From the NCBI GenBank assembly GCA_030434875.1, contig JAUISW010000001.1, forward strand, positions 3,672,001-3,736,000: a DNA stretch of 64,000 bases, written 5' to 3'. The notes below the pieces were generated by a model, which made no database searches, was not told where the DNA came from, and saw only the letters and a list, made by a program, of their open reading frames with translations. A program made the translations under genes and the position numbers. Shown here piece by piece: positions 24,501 to 32,071 of this stretch. This stretch comes from Lachnospiraceae bacterium C1.1 (GTDB taxonomy: Bacteria > Bacillota > Clostridia > Lachnospirales > Lachnospiraceae). Each line of letters opens with the position of its first letter. The stretch's first letter is position 1.

Positions 24501-26777
24501 CTATTCACAGATTCGATCCCGGGAGTCTTAAATAACCGCGGACTGCTCATGACGATCCAGAGTTATGATGATAATTTCAGGGTATCTCATGTGGAATACG
24601 CGCTGGCGATGATCTCGGTACCTGAATATTCCAGAATATATGTGGATTTAGGAAAGGATAAAGCTGAGGAGCTCGCGGCAAAGTGCGTTCAGATCATCAG
24701 GGAGGTCTTTGGAGCGAGAGCGGCTGTTGCAAGGACTCAGAGCTGCAGCTTCATGATCATTGATAAGGAAATTACTAAAGATGAGATGGAGGAGCGCTCA
24801 AGGATATCTGCAGAAAAGATTTCTAAAATAGAATCTGCTGATGAAAACATAAAAGAGATAAAGGTTATTTACAGTGCTTCGGACGGCGACTCCTATAATT
24901 CGCTCCAGCAGCTTATAGGCAATCTTTCTGCAGACGTAGATAATAAACGGAGGAAAGAGTATATATATGATATGGACGAGGTTTTGGAATATGAGCTTCC
25001 TGACCCTTATAGGGATCTGCCTCTGCCGTACAATATCATGCGTCCAATTTATGAAAACGGAAAAGTTGTCGATGCGAAATTTGTTTTTGTAAATGAGAAA
25101 TACGTTGAACTATGCGGAATGAACAGGTCTGACCTGATCGGAAGGAGATATCTTGACTGCTTTCCTTCGACTGATCCAAACTGGCTGAGCTATGGAGTAA
25201 GGGCAGCGAACGGAGAAACGGTCAGTGGAAGAGCCTACGGAGGTGCTTTGGGACATTGGCTTGACTTCGTGGCTGTACCGTCATCTCTGCCGGGCTGCTG
25301 CCTCATAGTTTACTGGCCTATAGATGAGGAAAAAAAGAAGAGAGACCAGTTGACAAAGGGTCATGCCACTGATAATGCCGTTATAAGGACAGCACGTTAT
25401 CTGCAGGGAACAGAGGGCTACGAAGAAGGAATGAAGCAGACCCTCATGGAACTCGGCAGGGCGATCCGTTCAGAGAGGACTTATATAATCAATTCCGGCG
25501 GGGAGATCATGCTGGAATGGTGTGATGATGGGATCATTCCTCATGACAGAGAAGTAAACAGGGGTGATTACTGGAGTCTAGGGGGCATGAAACAGGCACT
25601 TAAGAATGACAGCAGCATCGTGATAAATGATGTTGAAGAGGTCAGGGACTGGAGTATGCCGCTCTACAGATATATGAAAAAAGAGGATATGTCCTGCTCG
25701 ATATTAACGCCTTTATATAACGATAATGAGCTGGTAGGTTTCCTCGGTGCCGATAATTATAAAAAAGACGATATGATAAATACCAAGAGACTGGTAGAAG
25801 AGGTATCTTATTTTGTATCGGCAAGAACCATTACGCACAATCTTGTCACGAAACTGGATAAACTCAGCAACGTTGATGCATTGACCGGGCTTATGAACAG
25901 GCATGGATTCAGACAGGGCGTGACGGATTACATGAAGGAACATCCGCATGAGACATTTTCACTCATAATAGTTGATCTGGATGATTTCAAGCTAGTAAAT
26001 GATATGTATGGACATGGAACCGGCGATGATGTATTGAAAATACTTGCAGCCGATCTGACACTGGTATTTGGTGATGAAGCCATTATTGCCCGAAGCGGCG
26101 GCGATGAGTTCTGTGTGCTTGTTAAAAATAAAAATGCTGAAGAGACCGGGGAGTATATTAAAGAACTTTCGGATATGAAACATAGCTTTATCTTCGAAGG
26201 AAAGGAATATCCTTTCATGCTTTCGATCGGTTATTCGGAATATCCTAAGCAGGCAGATAATCTGACCACTCTCCTGCAGCAGGCGGATGCCGCACTTTAT
26301 GCGGTAAAGTCAAGGGGAAAGCATGGTTATCGTCAGTATACTTCAGACCTCAAGCTTACTAAGAGGCTTCAGCTGGCATTTAATCTGAAAATGGTTGCAA
26401 AGAACCTTCCGGGGGCAGTTCTTGTTTATCGCGCAGATGGGGATGAAAATATTCTCTATGCAAATGATGAGCTCATTCGTATGTTTGAATGCAGCAGTCT
26501 GGAGGATTTTATCGCCTATACCAGAGGCAGCTTCCGTGGCATCGTACATCCGGACGACCTCGAGGCTACCGAACAGCGAATCAACTTCCAGATAAATAAT
26601 GGCTGGGACAAGGACTATGTTGACTACCGGATCCGTACAAGGAGCGGCAGGGTCAGGGAAGTTATAGACTGCGGACGTTTTGTTGAGAATGATCTTTACG
26701 GAAAGGTATTTTATGTGATCATCATCGATAAAGGCGAATGGAGAGAAAAAACAAGATCGGTCATTCCTGAAAAATAA
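21564..26777 (+). CDS. Giant c-di-GMP signalling protein with EAL, three GGDEF-like, PAS and GAF domains
   Basis: A 1737-residue cytoplasmic protein with no membrane segment. Order: N-terminal sensor region (1-140); degenerate GGDEF-like domain (about 145-290, with RFGEDHF in place of the active loop); EAL phosphodiesterase (about 310-555) with AEALARW, EITEEM, ILDDFGG, VIKIDM, ESVED and QGYYYEKP all present; two PAS-like regions (about 580-1000); a second degenerate GGDEF (about 1000-1140); PAS (about 1150-1260); GAF (about 1280-1425); an intact GGDEF cyclase (about 1436-1590) with DALTGLMNRHGF and RSGGDEF near 1510; and a C-terminal PAS. It may both make and break c-di-GMP. The DUF4422 gene follows 14 bp later. 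Confidence 0.9.
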   Translation: MMGKFNFDELTRSAYERQGIAFAIFQYIDDEMLALLVSDGLCCMLDTERSRLLEFLNDDFFGKRDTDGKSNVRDELDDFIKNRSSFDYVYRFWSDEIEEAKLIRMQGSHFTAEDGTELIQMLFINEEGQADGFSGKELEGSNYYDLLTGLPNMSYFMLLAPMHFEDIRQRGENFALISLNLTGMKGFNARYGMEEGDHLLVNFADLLRKKFSNRNCSRFGEDHFYVFTQMDGLDEKIDSLIQDMKTINGGRTLPVRVGIYNKYDANISLSTACDRARMACDRNRTTYISQIVYFTEDMEREILKREYIIKNFEDALEKNYITVHYQPQFRVITGKLCGAEALARWDTPEYGLLMPDDFVPVLEENNLTYKLEEFVLEQICRDFISCGERWLQPVPISFNFSRSDFLMMDPVEMLKELEERTDMPKGFLQIEITEEMLIQDPENMGSIIKGLHENGVRVILDDFGGKYFSLNDLGELHFDVIKIDMQTVKRLNDRTKMIVESFVSLAKGLGIHIMAESVEDQEEADYLKLIGCEIVQGYYYEKPKSFDETLGSRKYQNMRRENLEERAFYEEVGKVNLISEHAGSLVFYNGSKFDVKYRNKRYVEMLKKGGSSSQQILLDTVNSLDTQIGRDFKEGADRAVRTGGNVKYNFTLGSRKYSIETWDIAGYSKGHMLRVFLHDITGTDEERLKGSDEELLKTAALIYNKVYLFDMEKNTVRMIRTDDFVEEDGRGERAISHLFLNDDHIENVYPGDRERYRRFFDRNNIRERLEKNEKKSCFDLFRIKNGRIYRWIWFRFVAVPDTDMKKAMLCLNVVSGDDKDAFVNFIKRFEGLQLEENGGEKKQSKFYKTINDPGFLWKSLMDVGGIRFFWKNQDRRFCGASKSFLDYFGMESFDEIAGKTDAEVGWHPDDEPYRLDEVNVIEHGDIIINSPGKIVVKGEIKNILATKYPLYSDGKIIGLIGYFLDEDVIMNSDAGIYGSLFTDSIPGVLNNRGLLMTIQSYDDNFRVSHVEYALAMISVPEYSRIYVDLGKDKAEELAAKCVQIIREVFGARAAVARTQSCSFMIIDKEITKDEMEERSRISAEKISKIESADENIKEIKVIYSASDGDSYNSLQQLIGNLSADVDNKRRKEYIYDMDEVLEYELPDPYRDLPLPYNIMRPIYENGKVVDAKFVFVNEKYVELCGMNRSDLIGRRYLDCFPSTDPNWLSYGVRAANGETVSGRAYGGALGHWLDFVAVPSSLPGCCLIVYWPIDEEKKKRDQLTKGHATDNAVIRTARYLQGTEGYEEGMKQTLMELGRAIRSERTYIINSGGEIMLEWCDDGIIPHDREVNRGDYWSLGGMKQALKNDSSIVINDVEEVRDWSMPLYRYMKKEDMSCSILTPLYNDNELVGFLGADNYKKDDMINTKRLVEEVSYFVSARTITHNLVTKLDKLSNVDALTGLMNRHGFRQGVTDYMKEHPHETFSLIIVDLDDFKLVNDMYGHGTGDDVLKILAADLTLVFGDEAIIARSGGDEFCVLVKNKNAEETGEYIKELSDMKHSFIFEGKEYPFMLSIGYSEYPKQADNLTTLLQQADAALYAVKSRGKHGYRQYTSDLKLTKRLQLAFNLKMVAKNLPGAVLVYRADGDENILYANDELIRMFECSSLEDFIAYTRGSFRGIVHPDDLEATEQRINFQINNGWDKDYVDYRIRTRSGRVREVIDCGRFVENDLYGKVFYVIIIDKGEWREKTRSVIPEK

Positions 26778-26791
26778 AGAAAGGCTAAGTT

Positions 26792-27877
26792 ATGATCCAT
26801 ATTTATGTTTCAACGCACAAGGCCTATGAATTTCCTAAAAATCCGATATACATTCCGATACAGGTCGGGCGTGCTTTGCATGATGATCTGGGGTATCTTC
26901 CGGATAACAGGGGGGATAATATTTCCGAAAAAAACCCATATTACAGCGAGCTTACGGGAATCTACTGGGCCTGGAAAAATGACCGCGAGGCCGATATAAA
27001 GGGACTTTGCCATTACCGGAGATACCTCATGAATGATCAAGGTCATCTCTGGAATGAAAAGGAGATACGGGATACCATTGGTCCGGACAAGCCGTTTGAT
27101 ATTATCTCAACCAAGCTTATAAAGCTTAATTACAGCTATTACGATGCCTTTTCAGTGGATCATAATGCCGGGGATCTGGATGCACTTGCGGCGGTTGTGA
27201 AAGAAAAGCATCCGGAGGATTATGCCGAATATGAGGCAGTGGTTCATGGCAGCAGAACCTATTTTGGAAATATTTTTATCTGTCCTGCAGAGATTTTTGA
27301 CGAATATGCCTCATGGCTTTTTGATATTTTATTCGAACTGGAGAAACGCATAGACCCCAGCAAATACGACGGTTATGAAAAAAGGGTATATGGATTTTTG
27401 TCAGAAGTCCTGCTCCTTGTTTTTATCAGAAGGCATGATCTAAGGGTAAAAGAATGCAAGGTCGCCATGATGGGTGAGAAAAAAGAGACTGCGGAAATGA
27501 AAGACAGGATTGCCGGATTTTTCCGGGCTAAGGATCCGGAGGGCGCCAGAAAATATTTTATGGAAGGCCTCAAAAAAAAGCCTGATCTGCTGATGGAAAC
27601 TTCGGATATATACGGAGAATTAAAACTCTGCATGCAGATGATATCCACGGCTGAGTATGAAATTCAGTCAGAGGGGAGATCGTTTCTTGAGAAAAACAAT
27701 GATTTGGATGAGCTTATAGCCGAATTCAGAGAGTTAAATAATATCATGCAGAGAAAAGAAAGCGGTCTGTCAGATGAGGCAGATGAGAAATTTTTAAGAG
27801 ATCATGATTTTTCAAAAACTGCATTGGAGATAGCAGAAAAAATAGCAAAGGCTAATAAAATTCCCGGTTCAAAATAA
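26792..27877 (+). CDS. DUF4422 protein, putative glycosyltransferase
   Basis: A 361-residue cytoplasmic protein. Residues 1-230 are a DUF4422 domain: IHIYVSTHKAYEFP, NPYYSELTGIYWAWKN, GLCHYRRYL and YFGNIFICPAEIFDEYASW are its characteristic blocks. These domains occur in capsule and LPS-type clusters and are thought to be glycosyltransferases. The remaining 130 residues are helical and unassigned. The gene begins 14 bp after the GGDEF/EAL gene and ends inside a terminator, so the pair is probably one operon and the enzyme may be an output of c-di-GMP control (inference). Confidence 0.82.
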   Translation: MIHIYVSTHKAYEFPKNPIYIPIQVGRALHDDLGYLPDNRGDNISEKNPYYSELTGIYWAWKNDREADIKGLCHYRRYLMNDQGHLWNEKEIRDTIGPDKPFDIISTKLIKLNYSYYDAFSVDHNAGDLDALAAVVKEKHPEDYAEYEAVVHGSRTYFGNIFICPAEIFDEYASWLFDILFELEKRIDPSKYDGYEKRVYGFLSEVLLLVFIRRHDLRVKECKVAMMGEKKETAEMKDRIAGFFRAKDPEGARKYFMEGLKKKPDLLMETSDIYGELKLCMQMISTAEYEIQSEGRSFLEKNNDLDELIAEFRELNNIMQRKESGLSDEADEKFLRDHDFSKTALEIAEKIAKANKIPGSK

Positions 27878-27895
27878 TGAACCGGGAGTTTTTTT
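27863..27895 (+). terminator. Intrinsic terminator overlapping the DUF4422 stop
   Basis: CCCGGTTCA pairs perfectly with TGAACCGGG and is followed by a run of seven Ts. The stop codon lies within the loop. Confidence 0.9.
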
Positions 27896-28073
27896 ATAAT
27901 AACAAATTAGAAAATAAAAAACCATATAAGGCATTTTTCTTCTTATTTATTTTGTGTTCCGTTGTTTTTATCATTTTTGTGTGATAAAATAATCAATTGT
28001 CTGCGTTTGATCATGGATTGTTTGAAAAAATGTTTCAAAAATCCTTATTTTTAGTGTGTTGAAAGGACTAACC

Positions 28074-29285
28074 ATGGATACTTTAGAAATTTTACGAAAC
28101 CTGGCTATAATCATCATAAGTGCAAAACTTTTTGGTCTTATAGCACGAAATATCAAGGCGCCTCAGGTAGCAGGACAGATAATTGCAGGACTTCTTATCG
28201 GACCGTCGCTGTTAAACCTGGTTGCAAATGATGATTTCCTCGCAGGAATGGCCGAGATCGGAGTAATTCTCCTTATGTTCAGTGCCGGACTCGAGACTGA
28301 TATTGATAAGCTTAAAAAATCCGGTCTGAAAGCTACTATTCTTGCTATTGCCGGAGTTTCAATACCTTTAATTTTAGGTACGATCCTTTACATGGCATTT
28401 TATGGATTTGTCCCTGTTGGAAGTACCAAGTTCATTGAAGCAGTATTCATCGGAACAATCCTTACGGCAACTTCTGTAAGTATCACAGTACAGGCACTTA
28501 AGGAATTAGGTAAGATTTCTACCGAGATAGGAACTACTATCATGAGCGCAGCGATAATCGATGATGTTATCGGTATTGTCGTTCTTACAGCAGTTCTTGG
28601 TCTTAAGGATCCGAGCGCAAATCTCGGTGCAGTATGCATCAAGACAGTTGCATTTTTCGCTTTATCAATCATTGCCGGAGTGATCATCTTCAAGGTAATG
28701 AAAGCGATCGACCGCAAATGGCCGCACACCAGAAGAATCCCGATCATCGGTATGGCGCTCGCACTTGTACTTGCTTATGTTGCTGATAAATATTTCGGCG
28801 TTGCAGATATCACAGGCGCATACGTTGCCGGAATAATCTTGAGCTCACTTGAGGATTCAGAATATATTGACAGAAAAATGGACATCAGCTCTTACATGTT
28901 CTTCGGTCCTGTATTCTTCGCAAGCGTAGGACTTCAGACAAACTTAAGAACAGTAGATGCTACGATCCTCGTATTCTCAGCAGCATTTGTAGTTGTAGGA
29001 CTTTTAGGAAAAGTTTTAGGATGCGGACTTGTAGGAAAAATAATGAAATACAAGAATTCTGACTGCCTGAAGATCGGCGTCGGAATGATGACAAGAGGCG
29101 AGGTTGCGCTTATCGTAGCCCAGAGAGGACTTAAAGCTGAGATCATCGACAGCAAATTCTTCACACCTGTCATTCTCCTTATAATGATCAGCTCGATCCT
29201 CACACCTATAATCTTAAAGGCAATTTACGCAGCTGATGCAAAGAAAATGCAGGTAGTTGGAAATAATTCAAGACACGCTGCATAA
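28074..29285 (+). CDS. Cation:proton antiporter (CPA2, KefB/NapA-like)
   Basis: A 403-residue protein with about 12 membrane helices of the Na+/H+ exchanger CPA2 superfamily. SAKLFGLIARNIKAPQVAGQIIAGLLIGPSLL is the conserved first hairpin; LTATSVSITVQALKELG and AAIIDDVIGIVVL hold the transport motif, with the paired Asp-Asp of electrogenic antiporters. FGPVFFASVGLQTNL and GVGMMTRGEVALIVAQRG are further family blocks. There is no TrkA-N (RCK) domain. The ATG at 28074 follows GAAAGGA; an upstream TTG is not preferred. Terminator downstream, so monocistronic. Confidence 0.92.
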   Translation: MDTLEILRNLAIIIISAKLFGLIARNIKAPQVAGQIIAGLLIGPSLLNLVANDDFLAGMAEIGVILLMFSAGLETDIDKLKKSGLKATILAIAGVSIPLILGTILYMAFYGFVPVGSTKFIEAVFIGTILTATSVSITVQALKELGKISTEIGTTIMSAAIIDDVIGIVVLTAVLGLKDPSANLGAVCIKTVAFFALSIIAGVIIFKVMKAIDRKWPHTRRIPIIGMALALVLAYVADKYFGVADITGAYVAGIILSSLEDSEYIDRKMDISSYMFFGPVFFASVGLQTNLRTVDATILVFSAAFVVVGLLGKVLGCGLVGKIMKYKNSDCLKIGVGMMTRGEVALIVAQRGLKAEIIDSKFFTPVILLIMISSILTPIILKAIYAADAKKMQVVGNNSRHAA

Positions 29286-29310
29286 AAATAATAAAGATAG
29301 AATATTAGAA

Positions 29311-29345
29311 AGACCGACAGATCAGGCTTATCTGCCGGTCTTTTC
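29311..29345 (+). terminator. Intrinsic terminator of the antiporter gene
   Basis: GACCGACAGAT pairs with ATCTGCCGGTC (one mismatch) and is followed by TTTT. Confidence 0.85.
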
Positions 29346-29453
29346 TGACAGAGAACTTGTCTTTCGGGCTCTATAGTGGTAACTTTAAATTGAGATACAT
29401 TCGAAATCTCGCGATTTTCAGATGGACGGACATGATGTGAAGCGGAAGGATGT

Positions 29454-30176
29454 GTGGAATTTATGAATAGAATATTGGCAAATAAGATAAGGATAATAAC
29501 CTATCTGGTACTGGTAATAGCGGCTATAGTGGCATCTTCACTGGTATGGAATTATCTGCAGAAGAAATATTACAGATATGGTGCGGATAACGTGCATTCA
29601 GAGCAGGCGATAGAGAATAGTCTTCAGAAACTCTTCGGAGAAAAATTCAGTATTAGTAAGAAGGAATGCATAACGAAAAAGGTTTCCAGCGGATATAAAT
29701 TTACCGTTCACTATGAAATGTTTGACAGCAGCGGCCTTCAGTTTGATGCTTATGAATATAGTTATGGTATAGCTTCAAATTCAGGTGCTTCAAATCCTGA
29801 GGATTATTATCTGGTGAGACAGAATCTCGGTGCCAAAAGGATTGAAAATGCACTCAAAGGAAGCTTTGACTTAAGTTCGTATAAAAGCTGGGAAAAGCTT
29901 GCGGATTCTGAATATGCGGATGAATTCACCGTTATTTATGATGGTGGTGATGCTGAAGAGGCAGCAGAGCTCATATATCAGATTTATACGGCAAACCGGG
30001 AGATAAGTAAAAATGATATAGCCTACTGCGAAGTCAGGAACAGTGACGGAAAGGAATTATATCGTTATGCATACAGTTCTCTGACCTCCGAGCTGGAGAA
30101 AAAAGATATCGATCCGGAAGACAGGGATGCGGTAAAGGAATATCTTAAAGAAGAAATTTTTAATGCTGACTGGTAA
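29454..30176 (+). CDS. Hypothetical membrane-anchored protein
   Basis: About 240 residues: a short cytoplasmic start, one membrane helix (YLVLVIAAIVASSLVWNYL, residues 17-35) and an acidic extracellular domain rich in Tyr, Ser and Asp. No family recognised. GGAAGG lies upstream, with a GTG at 29454 and an ATG at 29463 as alternative starts; neither spacing is ideal. It stands alone between the antiporter and the double-glycine peptide genes, which run towards it on the other strand. Confidence 0.65.
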   Translation: MEFMNRILANKIRIITYLVLVIAAIVASSLVWNYLQKKYYRYGADNVHSEQAIENSLQKLFGEKFSISKKECITKKVSSGYKFTVHYEMFDSSGLQFDAYEYSYGIASNSGASNPEDYYLVRQNLGAKRIENALKGSFDLSSYKSWEKLADSEYADEFTVIYDGGDAEEAAELIYQIYTANREISKNDIAYCEVRNSDGKELYRYAYSSLTSELEKKDIDPEDRDAVKEYLKEEIFNADW

Positions 30177-30259
30177 TAATGTGTTTCTGTAAATCCTGCC
30201 GAATTAGAGTCAGCTTTCAAAAAGCCGGTTATTTTTCAGCCTAGGCTGTTTATATTTGC

Positions 30260-30442
30260 TCATTCAATTTCAGCTAAAATTTTCTTTGCAGCTCCGGTTT
30301 TATTAACTGTACCAACAGCTATACCGGCTTTTTCATTCTTTTTGTTTGGCTTGATCAACTCAATGCCATCCAGATTTTCTCCGCCGTTTACACGGTTAAG
30401 ATCCTGATCGTTGAGTAGATTTTTTGCGCATTTATTATTCAT
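30260..30442 (-). CDS. Double-glycine leader peptide (bacteriocin-like precursor)
   Basis: A 60-residue peptide. The leader MNNKCAKNLLNDQDLNRVNG ends at a Gly-Gly pair (residues 20-21), with the LxxxDLxxVxGG pattern of precursors cleaved by C39-peptidase exporters. The predicted core of 39 residues is Lys-rich with no Cys. The ATG at 30442 follows AAGGAAAGG. It is the second of two similar genes. No dedicated exporter or modification enzyme is visible in the window. Confidence 0.7.
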   Translation of the reverse strand: MNNKCAKNLLNDQDLNRVNGGENLDGIELIKPNKKNEKAGIAVGTVNKTGAAKKILAEIE

Positions 30443-30506
30443 AATAAAATACCTTTCCTTAGTAAAAAATTCTATTTAATGAGATTTTATCTGAAATTTT
30501 ATCTGA

Positions 30507-30671
30507 TCAAAGTACGGAAGACTTGATTTTATATACTTCGTTCTTATTTGAATTCTTTTTCTGGCTTCCCTTTGGCTCTAATACAGGAAGAATGTTCATT
30601 TCTTCACCGCCGTTTACGTTCTTAAGTGACTCTTCGTTGATTTCCATTTTCTTTACTTCTGCATTCATCAT
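30507..30671 (-). CDS. Double-glycine leader peptide (bacteriocin-like precursor)
   Basis: A 54-residue peptide read from tandem ATGs at 30671/30668, after GAGGAG 9 bases upstream. The leader MEINEESLKNVNGG ends in Gly-Gly at residues 21-22, parallel to the DQDLNRVNGGE of the next gene. The core is 32 residues, basic, with no Cys. It lies 64 bp upstream of the second peptide gene on the same strand, so they likely share a transcript. Similar leader plus different cores suggests a shared exporter encoded elsewhere. Confidence 0.7.
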   Translation of the reverse strand: MMNAEVKKMEINEESLKNVNGGEEMNILPVLEPKGSQKKNSNKNEVYKIKSSVL

Positions 30672-31260
30672 GATTTTACACTCCTCTTTGATTAAGTTTT
30701 ATCTGAATTTCTCAGATTTGTTTTAACTGTCTTTTTATACGTTAAGCGGAAATAAAAAGTATAAAGTTTTTTTAATTTTATGTGGACAATTTTAAATACA
30801 TAATTAACTATGTGTTTTGGTGACTTAATTGCAGGAAACCGCATTTACTGCGGGTTCCGTATGATAAAGTAAAACAAGTGGCAAACAAGCCCGTGGCGAA
30901 GCCACATATAAATGGCTTGTTTGCGGGATTTTTGAGGCTTTGCATCAAAAATCTATAGTTTTTTGTTAAATTGACGCCACTCTTGATTTTTTATTCCGTC
31001 GAGAGCGGGCCGCTGGCGCGGTGGCTGGTGAAAACCTCCGGCTCAGAATCTAGGAACAATTATTGTGGATACCCGGAAAGCTGTGAGTCAATTCAAAGTA
31101 TGTCATAGAATCAAAAAATACTTGCCAAAGAATTCACAGAGGTGGAAATTTGGAAAATGTGACTAAAACTGAGATTGTGAAGCGATTTAGTCACAAAAAA
31201 CAATTTGAAGTAAATGTTATAATGATTTATATCAAAAAACAAATTATACGGAGAGCAAAT
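30672..31260 (+). repeat. Gene-free stretch with a composite intergenic repeat
   Basis: Bases about 30810-31077 hold a composite repeat: the core hairpin (GGAAACCGCATTTACTGCGG) at 30831-30858; a variable stem around CAAACAAGCC and GGCTTGTTTG; then TTAAATTGACGCCACTCTTG; and a block ending CTCAGAATCTAGGAACAA through 31077. It matches the 250-bp inverted repeats at 59.2 and 60.1 kb but lacks their inner hairpin insert. The remainder is AT-rich promoter sequence for the glycosylase gene and the divergent peptide genes. Confidence 0.75.
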
Positions 31261-31737
31261 ATGATAGAACATCCTATAGCGCCTGTTTATGATGAAAATT
31301 CAAAAATACTGATACTCGGGAGTTTTCCTTCGGTAAAGTCGAGGGAGACGGCATTTTTTTACGGGCATCCGCAGAACCGCTTCTGGAAGGTAACCTCAGC
31401 GGTATTTGAAGATAAAGTCCCGGAGACGATAGAGGAAAAAAGAGAGTTTCTGCTGAGAAATCATATCGCGGTATGGGACGTTATAAAGTCCTGTGATATA
31501 GAAGGTTCGGCGGATTCTACGATCAGAAATGTGATCGCGAACGATCTGGCTCAGATATTAGAAAAGGCTGATATCAGGCAGATATTTGTGAATGGCAAAA
31601 CAGCAGAGAAGTATTATAAGAAATATACGAGGGATAAGATAAAGAGAGAGGCTGTCTGCCTGCCATCGACAAGTCCGGCAAACGCCGCCTGGAAGCTTGA
31701 CAGGCTGATCGAGGCATGGAAGCTGATAAGGGAGTGA
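31261..31737 (+). CDS. DNA-deoxyinosine glycosylase (UDG superfamily, family 6-like)
   Basis: A 158-residue DNA repair enzyme of the uracil-DNA glycosylase fold, hypoxanthine-DNA glycosylase group. LILGSFPSVKSRE is the active-site loop and FFYGHPQNRFWKV follows as in the family; CLPSTSPANAAW is the C-terminal DNA-reading loop. It removes hypoxanthine (deaminated adenine) from DNA. The ATG at 31261 follows GGAGAG; the open frame extends upstream but without a binding site. Its stop lies inside the first unit of an 18-bp tandem repeat. Confidence 0.88.
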   Translation: MIEHPIAPVYDENSKILILGSFPSVKSRETAFFYGHPQNRFWKVTSAVFEDKVPETIEEKREFLLRNHIAVWDVIKSCDIEGSADSTIRNVIANDLAQILEKADIRQIFVNGKTAEKYYKKYTRDKIKREAVCLPSTSPANAAWKLDRLIEAWKLIRE

Positions 31738-31796
31738 CAAATGACAAGAGAATGACAAATGATAAGGGAGTGACAAATAATAAGAGTATGACAAAT
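31725..31796. repeat. 18-bp tandem repeat, four units
   Basis: Units starting at 31725, 31743, 31761 and 31779, consensus GATAAGGGAGTGACAAAT with one to three changes each. The first unit encodes the end of the glycosylase; units two to four carry the stop onward. Likely slippage product. Confidence 0.85.
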
Positions 31797-31818
31797 GTCA
31801 CTTATGTAAATTTCCATA

Positions 31819-31847
31819 TTGACATCAAATAAAAAAGATTGTATAGT
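31819..31847 (+). promoter_or_regulatory. Promoter of the sucrose/fructan operon
   Basis: TTGACA at 31819-31824, 17-base spacer, TATAGT at 31842-31847. Predicted start near 31854. Confidence 0.85.
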
Positions 31848-31858
31848 GAAAATGTCAT

Positions 31859-31874
31859 ATGGAACTGGTTCCAT
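31859..31874. promoter_or_regulatory. LacI-type operator O1
   Basis: ATGGAACTGGTTCCAT is a perfect palindrome with TG centre, placed about 5 bases after the predicted transcription start. The likely ligand is the LacI regulator encoded at 35370. Confidence 0.8.
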
Positions 31875-31885
31875 ATTAAAAGAAA

Positions 31886-31918
31886 ATGATAAAGTTGCAC
31901 AGTGAATTGAGCTGTGCT
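31886..31918 (+). terminator. Possible attenuator hairpin in the operon leader
   Basis: GCACAG pairs with CTGTGC and is followed by TTTT, flanked by AAAG. It lies between the two operators. It may only be a leader hairpin. Confidence 0.4.
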
Positions 31919-31935
31919 TTTAAAATCAAAAAAGA

Positions 31936-31949
31936 TGGAAACGGTTCCA
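31936..31949. promoter_or_regulatory. Second LacI-type operator or cre site
   Basis: TGGAAACGGTTCCA. It resembles O1 and also fits the CcpA cre consensus TGNAANCGNTNNCA, so it could serve either the local regulator or catabolite control. Confidence 0.65.
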
Positions 31950-32071
31950 CAAATGCATTTCACCATTAAAAAAAGAAATCAAATGGGGAATTGGGAGATG
32001 CAGGTATTTCTATATACCGGTTAAAAGGTAAAAAGGTTTTACCGCGGATCACGCGGAGAAAGGGAGAAGAA

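Noticed and set aside
30260..30671. Lanthipeptide or other modified RiPP cluster
   Set aside because: The cores have no Cys and no modification enzyme or exporter is in the window; only the double-glycine leaders are supported.
31150..31260. N-terminal extension of the deoxyinosine glycosylase
   Set aside because: The extension lacks a ribosome binding site and does not resemble the family; the ATG at 31261 has GGAGAG.
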